In this document: positions 1 to 11,454 of the stretch, piece after piece
How the letters are laid out: every line of letters starts with the position of its first letter
How positions within the stretch are numbered: position 1 is the first letter of the stretch
DNA from: Elysia crispata
Taxonomy: Eukaryota; Mollusca; Gastropoda; Plakobranchidae
Length of the DNA stretch: 64,000 nucleotides
Direction of reading: 5' to 3'
NCBI GenBank assembly: GCA_033675545.1
Contig: JAWDGP010000283.1
Span: 512,501-576,500 of the forward strand
Made by a program: the position numbers and the translations under genes
Notes under the pieces: generated by a model
Told to the model about the DNA's origin: nothing
Databases searched by the model: none
What the model saw: only the letters and a program-made list of their open reading frames with translations

Positions 1-190
1 CCATCCGCTGAAAACAGTCTTTTAAATTCATTTTATTTGGCTTATAATAACAAATTTGACAAAAAGTATTGAGGTATTATTTGCAATAAAAATATAATGG
101 ACTTTCAAGGGCACTTTAGTCCAAATCCGTAACTTTTCTTAATTTTTGTTCCCCGCACGGGGCAGATCAAACTTTGACAAACTTCATCAC
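1..190 (+). repeat. Dispersed repeat family R1, copy 1 (cut by window start)
   Basis: Shares CCGCTGAaAACAGTcTTTTAAA and the downstream ATAATGGACTTTCAA...GGCAGATCAAA landmarks with copies at 985-1305 and (reverse) 15060-15445. Non-coding; class not recognised. Confidence 0.6.
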
Positions 191-985
191 TGGGCATTGA
201 GTTGTTTTGGAGAGACAATAGACAAAGAAATCGAAAATGCCTTTTTGTAATGTACTAACATGATTGCCCGTTCAACTGAATAGTTGAAGACAATTACATT
301 GAAAAAATGCAAACTTCACAAAAGAAATAGACTAATATCCTCCAGAGCCATACAACTTCATCAAAGAAAACCAAACTTTACAATCATGAACATAATAGAA
401 AAGAAAATTTCACAACAATAACAGATATATTTTCTCCTGAGCCATGCAACTACATTAAAGGAAAGCAAACTTTACAACAATATCAGATATATAGTACAGT
501 TTTAAAATACATAGAGCCTTTAGACATTGTAAGTCTTCTCACGTTTTCCAGTAGAAATGGAGAACCCCTCTTTTCAGTTTATCTCTCCACAGAGAACACA
601 GTGTGGTGCTGATAACCCATTGCTGATAAATGTAGTGCTCGGCATGAACTGGTAACTAAGTGCCCTCAAAAACAAAGTAAAAACGTAAAAAAAACGTGCC
701 ACTGGTTCGATAATATTACAGAGAAAAAAACTTTAGGCCATTTTTTTTAATTAATTGGGTTACCCTGGATTGCTTAACTTATAATTAGTCTAGATCTAGA
801 TTTAGTCACAATCTGTATAACCCATGAAAGACAAATTAACAGTGGCAAGTTAATCAAATGGCATAACATGAATTGTTAGTGGATCTGGTCGATATCTTAT
901 AAATTAAACAGCATAGAGGTACGAAATGCTTCCACACGCAATTGTCGCCCCAGAAGAAAAGGCAAAGATGCTTCCATAACACTTT
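190..985. other. No gene recognised
   Basis: AT-rich sequence. The phrases agccatacaacttcatcaaag and agccatgcaactacattaaag (about 345-365 and 440-460), each followed by acttTACAA, form a weak ~95-bp duplication. Nothing else seen. Confidence 0.4.
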
Positions 986-1305
986 TGTCTTTACGCTAGA
1001 GGAGGTCAAATTTCATTTAAATTTTTTAATTTTCCAATTTTACACTCCATTAAAATAAAATTATATGTTTTTATAAATTAACAATTTTATAAATTATCAA
1101 TATGTTTTAAAGACGCCACTTGCTTTAAAAATGTTAGACCGCTGAGAACAGTCTTTAAAATGTTATTTGATTCATCTTAACAAGGTAGGCAAACAATTTT
1201 GATGAATTAATTACAATAAATATATGATGAACTTTTAGATCAGTTACGTTTTTTAGCCTAATTCCAACACTTTTCTATAATCTTATTGTGCCGCGTAGGA
1301 CACTG
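985..1305 (+). repeat. Dispersed repeat family R1, copy 2
   Basis: Begins with ACGCTAGAGGAGGTCAAATT and TTTTACACTCCATTAA, then GACGCCACTTGC, CCGCTGAGAACAGTC and a diverged end near CACTGATC. These landmarks occur in the same order in the reverse complement of 15060-15445. Confidence 0.65.
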
Positions 1306-1730
1306 ATCTCTTATATATATTATTTTATATATTTAGCACAGTCCAAGCGGTTCTATACTTCTTAGGTATTCGTATTTGCCTGAGAGCAGACCATGGTATT
1401 TTTCTTGCTTGTAATACCATTGTGTATTCTTGTATTATTCCGTGGCATTATTTATAGACAATATCATGTAAACATGTATAGGTTTTGAGTTCATTTTTCT
1501 TTTTTGCTTCCTGATATATTCTTTTTATCCTGTCCAATGTTTAGATTATATCTGAAGATTAAAAGTTTACGTTGTTTTTTGCTGGGGAGAAATCAAACAT
1601 CGGCACGTGGTGTGGAACGTTGTTTAAAATCTTTCTCATTAATAGAACTATTTTCGTTAACCGCTTATAAACTTAAACAAATGTCAAAGATTAACGAAAC
1701 ATAAGCTTAGTGAGTTTTTCTCTTTCTTTT
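1305..1730. other. No gene recognised
   Basis: AT-rich unique-looking sequence between R1 copy 2 and the CTT microsatellite. No coding signal seen. Confidence 0.5.
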
Positions 1731-2002
1731 TCTCTTCTTCTTCTTCTTCTTCTTCTTCTTCTTCTTCTTCTTCTTCTTCTTCTTCTTCTTCTTCTTCTTC
1801 TTCTTCTTCTTCTTCTTCTTCTTCTTCTTCTTCTTCTTCTTCTTCTTCTTCTTCTCCTCCTCCTCCTCCTCCTCCTCCTCCTTCTTCTTCTTCTTCTTCT
1901 TCTTCTTCTTCTTCTTCTTCTTCTTCTTCTTCTTCTTCTTCTTCTTCTTCTTCTTCTTCTTCTTCTTCTTCTTCTTCTTCTTCTTCTTCTTCTTCTTCTT
2001 TT
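1731..2002. repeat. Long (CTT)n microsatellite with internal (CTC)n block
   Basis: About 270 bp of TTC/CTT triplets, with a TCC block at about 1855-1881 in the middle. All open frames here (poly-Leu, poly-Glu, poly-Arg) are repeat artefacts. Confidence 0.98.
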
Positions 2003-2085
2003 TCTTGTCCCCCTCCTCCTCTTTTTTTTTTTTTTTTCAAAAGACTGCACCTAACCAGTTGCAATATGAATGTGACTTAAAAATA

Positions 2086-2086
<1 letters not shown>

Positions 2087-2138
<52 letters not shown>

Positions 2139-2142
2139 GGGC
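2087..2142. repeat. Poly-T run joined to poly-G run
   Basis: About 30 T followed directly by about 23 G with one C interruption. Such junctions recur at 21150-21189 and, reversed, at 18027-18063. Confidence 0.95.
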
Positions 2143-2235
2143 GGATTTGTTGTCCTAGGAGCACGGGATATATGTGTTGGGCTTAAATTGGGAAGAGGCA
2201 GAGGCGATATTGGTAAGATGTCAGGACCTTAACGT

Positions 2236-3074
2236 AACTTACAGTGAGAGGACAGGATGAAAGAGAACAGACCTACCCCGTTACAGTGGAAGCACAGGAT
2301 GTAAGAGACTGAACCTAGACTTAAGCATTGCGAGCACAGGATGTAAGAGACTGAACCTAGACTATAGCATTGGGAGCACAGGATGTAAGAGACTGAACCT
2401 AGACTATAGCATTGGGAGCACAGGATGTAAGAGACTGAACATAGACTATAGCATTGGGAGCACAGGATGTAAGAAACTCAACCTAGAGTATAGCATTGGG
2501 AGCACAGGATGTAAGAGACTGAACACAGACTTGAGCATTGGAAGCACAGGATGTAAGAAACTGAACATAGAGTATAGCTTTGGGAGCACAGGATGTAAGA
2601 AATTAAACATAGACTTAAGCATTGGGAGCACAGGATGTAAGAAACTGAACCTAGAGTATAGCATTGGGAGCACAGGATGTAAGAGAACAGACCTACCCCG
2701 TTACAGTGGAAGCACAGGATGTAAGAGAACAGACCTACCCCGTTACAGTGGAAGCACAGGATGTAAGAGAACAGACCTACCCCTTTACAGTGGAAGCACA
2801 GGATGTAAGAGACTGAACATACACTATAGTATTGGGAGCACAGGATGTAAGAGACTGAACATAGACTATAGCATTGGGAGCACAGGATGTAAGAGACTGA
2901 ACCTAGAGTATAGCATTGGGAGCACAGGATGTAAGAGACTGAACATAGACTATAGCATTGGGAGCACAGGATGTAAGAGACTGAACCTAGAGTATAGCAT
3001 TGGGAGCACAGGATGTAAGAAACTGAACATAGACTATAGCATTGAGAGCACAGGATGTAAGAGACTGAACCTAA
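2236..3074 (+). repeat. 42-bp minisatellite, block A
   Basis: About 20 tandem units with the core gGGAGCACAGGATGTAAGAG. Two unit types alternate: one ends actgaaCCTAGACTATAGCATT, the other aacagacctaccccgttacagt (about 2260-2280 and 2684-2800). Because 42 is a multiple of three, long frames stay open on both strands (14-residue period GSTGCKRLNLDYSI on plus). It is not considered a gene. Confidence 0.97.
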
Positions 3075-3482
3075 AGTATACTTTACCTCCAGGACCTTTG
3101 AGGAAAGAAAAAAAAAAGCAACAAAAAGAAAAGCAAAAAAAAAAAACCCAATAAACAAACAGTATGCCTAAATTGCGCCAGCACAAGGAATAGTTCAAAG
3201 ATTATTATTTTTTAAAAGAAATTCTTTAATATAATTATGCATGCAAACCCTTGTAAGAGAAGCACTGAACATAGACTATAGCATTGGGAGCACAGATCCT
3301 AAGAAATCTTTATTAAATTTTATGGCCAAGCGCGAACCAAGAGTTTTTATGCATTGGGAAACACAAAAGAGAACGCAGAGGTCTTTCGTTTGTTCCCGTC
3401 AGCTGAAGGTAAAACTGAAACTTCCTAATTGATTTACACCGGGAGCGAAGTACAGGGCTCTGAAACCGCTCATGGTGATTTT
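3075..3482 (+). repeat. Left arm of long inverted repeat
   Basis: Reads inward as tttacctccaggaccttt..., atgcatgcaaacccttgtaa, ...ccgctcatggtgattttt and pairs with the reverse complement of 4449-4857 at high identity. Two short pieces of the neighbouring minisatellite interrupt this arm but not the other (about 3258-3292 and 3351-3360). Confidence 0.9.
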
Positions 3483-4220
3483 TGGGAGCACAGGATGTAA
3501 GAGACTGAACATAGACTATAGCATTGGGAGCACAGGATGTAAGAAACTCAACCTAGAGTATAGCATTGGGAGCACAGGATGTAAGAGACTGAACCTAGAC
3601 TATAGCATTGGGAGCACAGGATGTAAGAGACTGAACCTAGACTATAGCATTGGGAGCACAGGATGTAAGAGACTGAACCTAGACTATAGCATTGGGAGCA
3701 CAGGATGTAAGAGACTGAACCTAGAGTATAGCATTGGGAGCACAGGATGTAAGAGACTGAACCTAGACTATAGCATTGGGAGCACAGGATGTAAGAGACT
3801 GAACCTAGACTATAGCATTGGGAGCACAGGATGTAAGAAACTGAACATAGACTATAGCATTGGGACCACAGGTTGTAAGAGACTGAACCTAGAGTATAGC
3901 ATTGGGAGCACAGGATGTAAGAAACTGAACATAGAGTATAGCTTTGGGAGCACAGGATGTAAGAAATTAAACATAGACTTAAGCATTGGGAGCACAGGAT
4001 GTAAGAAACTGAACACAGACTTAAGCATAGGGAGCACAGGATGTAAGAAACTGAACACAGACTTAAGCATAGGGAGCACAGGATGTAAGAAACTGAACAC
4101 AGACTTAAGCATAGGGAGCACAGGATGTAAGAAACTGAACACAGACTTAAGCATTGGGAGCATAAGATGTAAGAGACTCAACTTAGACTATTACAGAGGA
4201 ACTCAGGATGTAAAAGACTA
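3483..4220 (+). repeat. 42-bp minisatellite, block B
   Basis: About 17 units of the same 42-bp family as block A, enclosed between the two inverted arms. The last units degenerate (gggagcataagatg, gaggaactcaggatgtaaaa). Four units near 4005-4160 are near-identical, marking recent local expansion. Confidence 0.97.
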
Positions 4221-4448
4221 AACTTAGAATGTAAATTTGAAGCTAAAACAGATACTAAAAAAAGCTTCAACAAACTAGTGGCCTTAGTTGTTGTTTTTTT
4301 GTTTGTTTGTTTGTTTGTTATTGTTATTGTTTTTGTTTTGTTTTTTGTGTTGTTTTTTTTTTTTTGTTTGTTTTTTGTTGTTGTTGTTGTTGTTTGTTTT
4401 GTGATTTGTAGGTTCTACGTCAAGAAACGGGTCAATTACAATGCAAAA

Positions 4449-4857
4449 AGTAATTTTTTAAAAATCACCATGAGCGGTTTCAGAGCTCTGTACTTCGCTC
4501 CCGGTGTAAATCAATTAGGAAGTTTCAGTTTTACCTTCAGCTGACGGGAACAAACGAAAGACCTCTGCGTTCTCTTTTGTGTTTATAAAAACTCTTGGTT
4601 CGCGCTTGGCCATAAAATTTAATAAAGATTTCTTAGGATCTGTTTAATATAGTCTGGCTAAGCTTGAAGATTACAAGGGTTTGCATGCATAATTATATTA
4701 AAGAATTTCTTTTAAAAAATAATAATCTTTGAACTGTTTCTTGTGCTGGCGCAATTTAGGCATACTGTTTGTTTATTGGGTTTTTTTTTTTTTTGCTTTT
4801 CTTTTTGTTGTTTTTTTTTTTCTTTCCTCAAAAGGTCCTGGAAGTAAAGTTTCTAAT
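4449..4857 (-). repeat. Right arm of long inverted repeat
   Basis: Reverse complement of the left arm at 3075-3482. Matches include aaaaatcaccatgagcgg, gctctgtacttcgctcccgg, ttgcatgcataattatatta and tcctcaaaaggtcctgg. This arm has no minisatellite fragments, so it probably shows the original sequence. Confidence 0.9.
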
Positions 4858-6290
4858 GACTTATTGTTTCCCGCGACTGCCATTAAAAAATCAATCATAC
4901 ATAGCACGCATTGATGAGGTTACTCCTAACCCAGATTCCACGGTTGAATAACTCCAAACAGTGTGTGGCTCCATAGTGTTGCTCAAAAAGCAATCACCTT
5001 GGCCTCTTTCAAGTATTTATAATATAACCAGAGACACTACACTCTTTGATATCACTGTGAACTGGGAGTGCTTCATTCGCTCAAAACTCGTTCATTTGCC
5101 CTAGGGCATTTTCATTATTTAACGCGTTGCCAATAATGTATTCTTCTGTCTGGCTTGGGCTGCTTCTTTCTTTCCTTTTTTTTTCTTAAATGAAAAATTG
5201 AACTGCTGGTTTTTGAATCTCACGAAGTTAGCAGGCTTGACGTGCGCCAGAGCTTAAATAAACTTAGTATAGTTTCTCTGGGTAAACAACTTGCCAGGAA
5301 GCTTGGTTATCAACAACTTAGATATTAATATCTCTAGTTTTAATGAGAGCATTATAGTACTAGTTGCCTTCGTAGTTTATTTTCAGACACACTTGGGAAA
5401 CAGCTGATGAATTTTAATTCCACATGATTATCACAAGCCCCGCTGGATCACCACATTACATCCCCTAAAGACTGGGACCGTTAATTTAGTGCCTCCCTGT
5501 ACTCTATTATTTCTCTTGGAGAACGTTTGAATTTACCCGTTCGTCATGATTGATTCTATAGTTTAAAAAAAAGGTGCGATTTCATCAGAAAAATAAATAA
5601 ATAAATTTGTTTTAGGTATTTAGAACTCATAGGCTCTAGTCTAAATTTAAGCAGGACCATCTAACTTGCCAGATCGGTATTAACCGTTCAAAACGTTGCA
5701 AATTAAATCACAGAGAGATATCAGAAAAAGTGCGGAAAAAAATATTCAACATTAAGAAAGTAGTTTTACGGTCGTCTTCTGAAGGTCTGTGATTATTGAG
5801 CACAGCACATGACTTTTAAGCATGGTGCATAACTCTTTGTGCTGTCGCAACCTTTAAGTTGATCAATCGAAGAGCAAAACAAGTCAAGCTGGAGACAGTC
5901 CCAGAGGCACCAACACTATCGACTTTCTTCCTCTTTACTAGCGTTCCGCTATTTATTGTTTTATAAAGTGAGTCGCAAGATGGTGATATATCCATTACCT
6001 GTCACTTTTAACAATGTGTAATCAATACCGTTGCGAAATCTCCCCATTTCACGAGTTAACGTTTTATTGAAAGACACTGTTTTAGTTTAGTTACCTTTTC
6101 CCGAGAGAAATGAAAACCACCCGCTCATTTTTGTTATAGTAGATTCGACTTACAAATAAAAATTATATAGAAAAATGATTCGTTAAAACATTGATGTGCT
6201 AAAGCTTGCCTGTGGTGGAAAAATCGTGAGAGGGCTAGAGAAAAAGAGACAGAACGAATGGCACAGACAGAGAGAGAGGTAGAAAGAGCG
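4858..6290. other. No gene recognised
   Basis: AT-rich sequence without coding frames on either strand. A short AATA tract lies near 5591-5605. Nothing else seen. Confidence 0.5.

Positions 6291-6293
<3 letters not shown>

Positions 6294-6362
<69 letters not shown>
6294..6362. repeat. (GA)n microsatellite
   Basis: About 34 GA units. It forms a compound region with the next array, separated by an AAGAGAAAAATAAG-like segment and a GT/G run. Leu-Ser frames on the minus strand are artefacts. Confidence 0.97.
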
Positions 6363-6365
<3 letters not shown>

Positions 6366-6438
6366 GAAAATAAGAAGAGAAAAATAAGAAAGAGACAGAG
6401 AGAGTTTGCGTTTGTGTGTGTGTGGGGGGGGGAGAGAG

Positions 6439-6441
<3 letters not shown>

Positions 6442-6515
<74 letters not shown>
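6442..6515. repeat. (GA)n microsatellite
   Basis: About 36 GA units following a TGTG and G8 run (6413-6432). Confidence 0.97.
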
Positions 6516-6522
<7 letters not shown>

Positions 6523-7066
6523 ACAGGGAGACAGGGAGGACCGGCTGTGACGTGCAAAAAGGCTAAGGCATAAAGTTTCGTCTGATTTATGTGGCTGGTT
6601 GACAAATGAGAACATTCAAATAACTGAAGGGCTTCTTATATCCAGGTAGAACGGTTAATCATTTCAATTAACTCATGATATTGAAGAAAGGAGAGGAGTG
6701 GGGTGGGAATGTAAAGATTTCGACCGATTATGTTTTTTTTTAACGAAGTAACAGACAAAGCCTATTCTCTTTCCTTGTTTTGTCGAACATTAGAAATGTT
6801 CATTTTAGAAGAGAAGCATTTAAAAAGCCTGTTAAACCTGACTGTTTTTGAAGAATGTTAGATTGTGCTGGACATTGCCTATAAATAATTAACTATACCA
6901 GCGATGAAAGCGTGCCATGAGGGAATTGAACTAAGTCCTATTTCGATCCTGCTAAAAGTAAAAGTTTCTGTGAAGCAAGAGTCAATAAACATTATAGTAC
7001 GCGCGTAGAAATGATAGGCTGGTCCTATTTGAGATTCAAATTGGGCTAGGAAGCGAGGAAGAGGGG

Positions 7067-7069
<3 letters not shown>

Positions 7070-7126
<57 letters not shown>
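7070..7126. repeat. (GA)n microsatellite inside duplication copy 1
   Basis: About 28 GA units. The corresponding place in copy 2 (near 11520) lacks it, so it expanded after the duplication. Confidence 0.95.
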
Positions 7127-7128
<2 letters not shown>

Positions 7129-8709
7129 CACACAGAGATACATTTAGGTGTATGATTTAGTTTCGAATAAGCTCAATAGATAATAAAGTCTGCGCAATAA
7201 AATAATATATTAAAAGACTGGGCTTTTGTGAAAAACACATTTTGAAAAAGAAAATTTTAAAACGCCAAACCTTATGCTGTTTTGTTTTTTGTTTTGTTTT
7301 TTTGTCTACAGCTGGAACATATATATGGGATACCAGCTAACCCTGTACTTTCCTCATGTATTTAAGGATCTTTCTGAAGGATTATTATTATAGGGCTGTG
7401 GCTTTCCGAAATATATTCGATTTGAGACATTTGATAGCTGCTGGCATTATTCCCACTTAAATAATAATAAGCAGCGTATTACAAAGATTTATAAAGAGAT
7501 GTAGATTCTACATAATTAGCTTACTAGTCTTACTGTTTAAAACGCACCAGTATCATTAATTTTGTGCTTTGTTTTCGAGCTAATCCTAACTTTACGGCAT
7601 GTTCCGCCATGTTTGAAATAACCTCAGGGAGACCTACTTTTTACCAAATACAGATTATTTTTTGGTAAAAAAAAAACTTTTTTTTTTCATTGGCAAAGTC
7701 ACGTTATATTACATAAAAATTGTGCCTGAAAAAAAATGATGGTACTATAGTTAATTGATTGGGTCATAAAAAGCCTTTCAATTCATGCAAGATTTGTGTT
7801 ACGCATGTTTATCATGAAAAACATAATGCTATAAAGGTTAACGAACTTTCTTCACTAGTCACTGGCTCTGCTGGTTTCTTTGAATTCCTCGATTTTTCTC
7901 TGAAACGTTTGTTGCACTTTAGTTACAGCATTGTCACGATTTTAGCATCTCAATACCGAGGCAACATAAAAAAATAAATCTCTTCTGACCTTTAATCGAA
8001 TAACCGCAGCAAAGTAATACAAAAAAGATTCTCTCGCATGTACCTGCCAAAAGCAAGTAAAAACTTTTACAGCTTTCGATTGTTCGTGGGCAAGATAACA
8101 TTTTTGTCAGGCATTAATAGTATTCTGTAAGAAATAAAGTTAAGGAAAATAATTATATTTAAGTACATTGGTTTCAATTTTTACAGAAAGTAACAAAATG
8201 TCTTTAACAGATATTGCCTATAATGTAATTATAAAAGATGAATTAATTTGTAAATCTGCAAGCCCACTTTACAGCAAGAAAGTCACAAGCCAGAACCGTT
8301 GCTTCATCATCAGTTTAATAAAGCGCTTTGAACATTATAAACCCCGTCCACTGCTTGAAAAATGTTCACTTTTTTCAAAGCTTACTGTGCGATGCAGATC
8401 GACATTCTGTCAACTCGTTTTATAATTAATCAAATAATTCCTCAGGCTCCGTGGATTAATTTATAAATCATTGCAGCCGATTCTTAGTGAAACAAATTTC
8501 AATATCTCAAATAAAGGCTTTACGACGGTCTGAGTGTTAACTGAAGTGCTGCGAGTCATCGATCTTTTTGCACTTTATAACAACAATAATTCTGATTGTC
8601 GGGTTATCCACGCAATCGTTACACATGTAAAAAGACTGACTATGCGAGAGAGAAATGTTGGTTGACATGGTTTAAAATATTTAATGATGGCGCACTCATA
8701 CAATAAAAC

Positions 8710-8915
8710 TAATGATACACTCACCCTCTCTTTATCTCGCTCTCTGTCTGTGTGTGTCTCTCTGTCTCTTTCTTTGTCTCTCTCTCGTTCTCTCACAGTC
8801 TGTCTCTCTCTGTGCCTACCTATCTATCTATGTATATATCTCCATTAGTATTTTTCTCTATCTTTCTCGTAATCATCATTATCAGCATTGCCAACATAAG
8901 CATCATCTTTATTAT

Positions 8916-8947
<32 letters not shown>
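8710..8947. repeat. CT-rich tract followed by (ATC)n
   Basis: Degenerate CTCT/CTGT tract, a TATC patch and about ten ATC units ending in atcagaga. The same order (CT-rich, cATCATgATCATCATgg, atcagaga) occurs at 12935-13055 in copy 2, so the layout predates the duplication. Confidence 0.85.
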
Positions 8948-9338
8948 GAGATTAAAACCGATACATATCGCCTGCAACTGAGATACTGAACGAAACATTT
9001 TAAGATAAAATATTCATATGATGAAGTTGAAACATAGGCCGTAAATAGGTAGCTGAGCTTACGCTAAGATCGCCAGTCTAAAGAATGCTGTTTCTATAAC
9101 GGTAAAACCTAGATGAGAGAGCGTTGAACGGTGACGAAAAGAATTTAAGTAAATAGCTTTGTCTTTCTGCTGAAGCATTCAGTACTCTATTAAACGAGAC
9201 CTAGAACGATTTCTTTCGTAATAAAAGTAAATAACATGTTACTATAAAATTAGCGTTCCAACCACGTGCTGGTACGAAACTAGAAATTCTATCCAAATTT
9301 TAATGTTTACCAATATTTTTTTCGGATTTAGATGGGGC

Positions 9339-9339
<1 letters not shown>

Positions 9340-9431
<92 letters not shown>
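9340..9431. repeat. (ATT)n microsatellite
   Basis: About 30 perfect ATT units. Confidence 0.98.
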
Positions 9432-9527
9432 TTCAGCTCTTGAAAGGCAGTGGATGCCTAATACTCATACTTATGCTCCCTTGTTGTCTTTCATCTTTGC
9501 TGACTGGTTATCTCAGAACTCATTCAG

Positions 9528-10770
9528 ACTTGTCATCTTTTTTTTCTAAAGATCTTAAGTCTCTTGAAGTCTTGTCATTTTTGCTGTCTGATGATCTTAG
9601 GTCTTTTGGAGTCTTGTCATTTTTGCTGTCTGATGATCTTAGGTCTTTTGGAGTCTTGTCATTTTTTGTTGTCTGATAATCTTAGGTCTTTTAGAGTCTT
9701 GTTATCTTTGTTGTCTGATGATATTAGGTCTTTTGGAGTCTTGTTATCTTTGCTGTCTGGTGATCTTAGGTCTTTTGAAGTCTTGTTATCTTTTCTCTCT
9801 GATGATCTTAGGTCCCTTTAAGTCTTGTTATCTTTTCTCACGGGTGATCTTAGGTCTTTTGAAGTCTTATTATGTTTTCTCTCTGATGATCTACGATATT
9901 TTGAAGTCTTGTTATCTTTCCTGTCTGGTGATCTTAGGTCTTTTGAAGTGTTATCTTTTCTTTCGGTAATCTTTGGTCTTTTGAAGTGTTGTTATCTTTT
10001 CTATCTGATGATGTTAAGCTCCTAATGTCTTGCCATCTTTTTTTTCTGGTGGTCATAGGTCATTTAAAGTCTTGTTATCTTTGTTATTTGATGGTCTTAG
10101 GTTTTTTGGAGTCTTGTTATCTTTTCTCCCTGATGATCTTAGGTCTCTTTTAGTCTTGTAATCTTTTCTCTCTGATGATATTGGGTCTTTTGAAGTCTTG
10201 TTATCTTTGCTCTCTTGTACTCTTAGGTCTTTTGAAGTTTTTTTATCTTTTCTATCTGATGATCTTAGGTTTTTTGAAGTCATGTTATCGTTTCTATCTG
10301 ATGATCTTAGGTCTTTTGAAGTCTTCTTATCTTTTCTCTCGATGATCTTAGGTCTTTTGAAGTGTTGTTATCTTTTCTATCTGATGATCTTAGGTCTTTT
10401 GAAGTCTTTTTATCTTTTCTCTCGATGATCTTACGTTTTTTGAAGTCATTTTATCGTTTCTATCTGATGATCTTAGATCTTTTGAAGTCATTTTATCGTT
10501 TCTATCTGATGATCTTACGTTTTTTGAAGTCATTTTATCGTTTCTATCTGATGATCTTAGGTCTTTTGAAGTCTTGTTATCTTTTACCTCAATGATCTTA
10601 CGTCTTTTGAAGTCTTGTTATCTTTTCTCTCGATGATCTTAGGTCTTTTGAAGTCTTGTTATCTTTTACCTCGATGATCTTACGTCTTTTGAAGTCTTGT
10701 TATCTTTTCTCTCGATGATCTTATGCCTTTTGAAGTTTTATTATCTCTACTGTCTGATGATGTTAGATCT
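9528..10770 (+). repeat. Second 42-bp-period minisatellite
   Basis: About 29 units of gatgatcttaggtcttttga plus agtcttgttatcttttctct(ct). The first units are exactly 42 bp; later ones lose 1-3 bases at ctctcgatgatc, breaking the frame. It is unrelated in sequence to the 2.2-4.2 kb family. Leu/Asp/Arg-rich frames on plus and Lys/Asp/Arg-rich frames on minus are artefacts of the period. Confidence 0.95.
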
Positions 10771-10779
10771 CCCCAGCTC

Positions 10780-11215
10780 TGAACGTGTTTCAATGTCCGT
10801 GTTCATATGTTTGTAAGCTATAATCATGGAACCGCTCTTCCCGCTTGGCAATCAGCCTCACGTGATATATGTGTTCTGGTGGAAGCGATGAAAGCCAACC
10901 GCGCAACCGTGTATCGATATTCGAGTTGTGTATGAATCTTTGAAAAGGCAAACATCGTTATGAATATCGAAGTCATGTGTAAAGACTGTAGGATGGCGAT
11001 TGATTGGCCTTGAACAAACTGGCAGACGAGAAGATCCATCGCAGCAACTTCTGTCCATGACTGGCTGTAAAGTGATCTAAAAAAAAAACGCCCAATAAAC
11101 GAGGCGGTATTGTAGACACTTCCTTGGGTTCTACTTCCGCGAAGCAACAATAAATAAACAGGCATTGAGGTTGCTGAAGTAGCCTATGTTTTTTTACTGT
11201 GTTGGGTCATTAATA
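10780..11215 (-). repeat. Dispersed repeat R2, reverse copy
   Basis: The reverse complement contains tgcgatggatcttctcgtct followed by gccagtttgtt, identical over about 31 bp to 16608-16638, then a diverged but collinear stretch on both sides (tttattgttgcttcgc/tttattattgcttgca, gctacttcagcaacct/gcttcttcagcaatct). Family unknown; no intact reading frame is shared. Confidence 0.75.
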
Positions 11216-11454
11216 AACCTAAGTCTAAAGCATGTAAAGCGATTCCTGGTTTGTTTGTTTTTTTAATCAATTTGTAACTTAAAGCCTTTCCTTTACTTAA
11301 TTATATCGAAGTTCAGATTAGAGAAGTCCATTTGTATATAGAAGCATAAAAACAATAAAAGCATACCTGGTTGTTTTGCTCAACGTTAATATCAGTAAAG
11401 ACGTGAGTGTTATGAAGCACAATATTGACTTGTGTGACTTTCAGATTATTAATG

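Larger units (their letters stand above)
3075..4857. mobile_element. Fold-back type element: ~405-bp inverted arms around a minisatellite core
   Basis: Two ~405-bp arms face each other around a 42-bp tandem array and a GTTT/GTT-rich spacer (4220-4448). No transposase frame is present. The plan resembles non-autonomous fold-back or tandem-repeat-bearing MITE-like elements known from molluscs and echinoderms. Block A lies outside the left arm, so the limits are uncertain, and I found no target-site duplication. Confidence 0.6.
6870..9180 (+). repeat. Ancient direct duplication, copy 1
   Basis: Collinear with 11455-13395 at low but clear similarity. Paired landmarks: gcgatgaaagcgtgccatgaggga/ggatgaacgcgtgacttgagaga, ctaaccctgtactttcctc/ctaactctgtactttttcc, tgtctttaacagatattgcc/tgtcatttacagatgttacc, gatctttttgcactttataa/gatcttttttttcactttat, aacattttaagata/aacattttgagatg. 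Open frames inside (for example 8168-8425) are not kept in the other copy. Confidence 0.75.

Noticed and set aside
1684..2064. Long poly-Glu, poly-Arg and poly-Leu open frames
   Set aside because: They are readings of a CTT/CTC microsatellite in every frame and lack any non-repeat coding context.
2478..4221. Open frames of 207, 226 and 249 codons with 14-residue repeats, as repeat-protein genes
   Set aside because: The 42-bp unit keeps frames open on both strands alike. There is no promoter, signal peptide or conserved end, and degenerate outer units behave like a satellite.
6134..6615. Leu-Ser repeat frames on the minus strand
   Set aside because: Translation of GA dinucleotide microsatellites; the same applies at 7070, 14727, 24466 and 28451.
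8168..8425. 85-codon plus-strand frame (MVSIFTESNKMSLTDIAYN...)
   Set aside because: The homologous segment in the second duplication copy (near 12340-12600) has stops in this frame, so it is not maintained as coding sequence.
9332..10595. Leu/Asp/Arg-Ser-Phe repeat frames
   Set aside because: Produced by the 42-bp minisatellite; units with 1-3 bp losses break the frame repeatedly.
2236..10770. CRISPR-like arrays
   Set aside because: Units are directly contiguous with no unique spacers, and the genome is clearly eukaryotic.
10824..11165. 113-codon minus-strand frame
   Set aside because: Lies within repeat R2, and the frame is not shared with the forward copy at 16440-16810.
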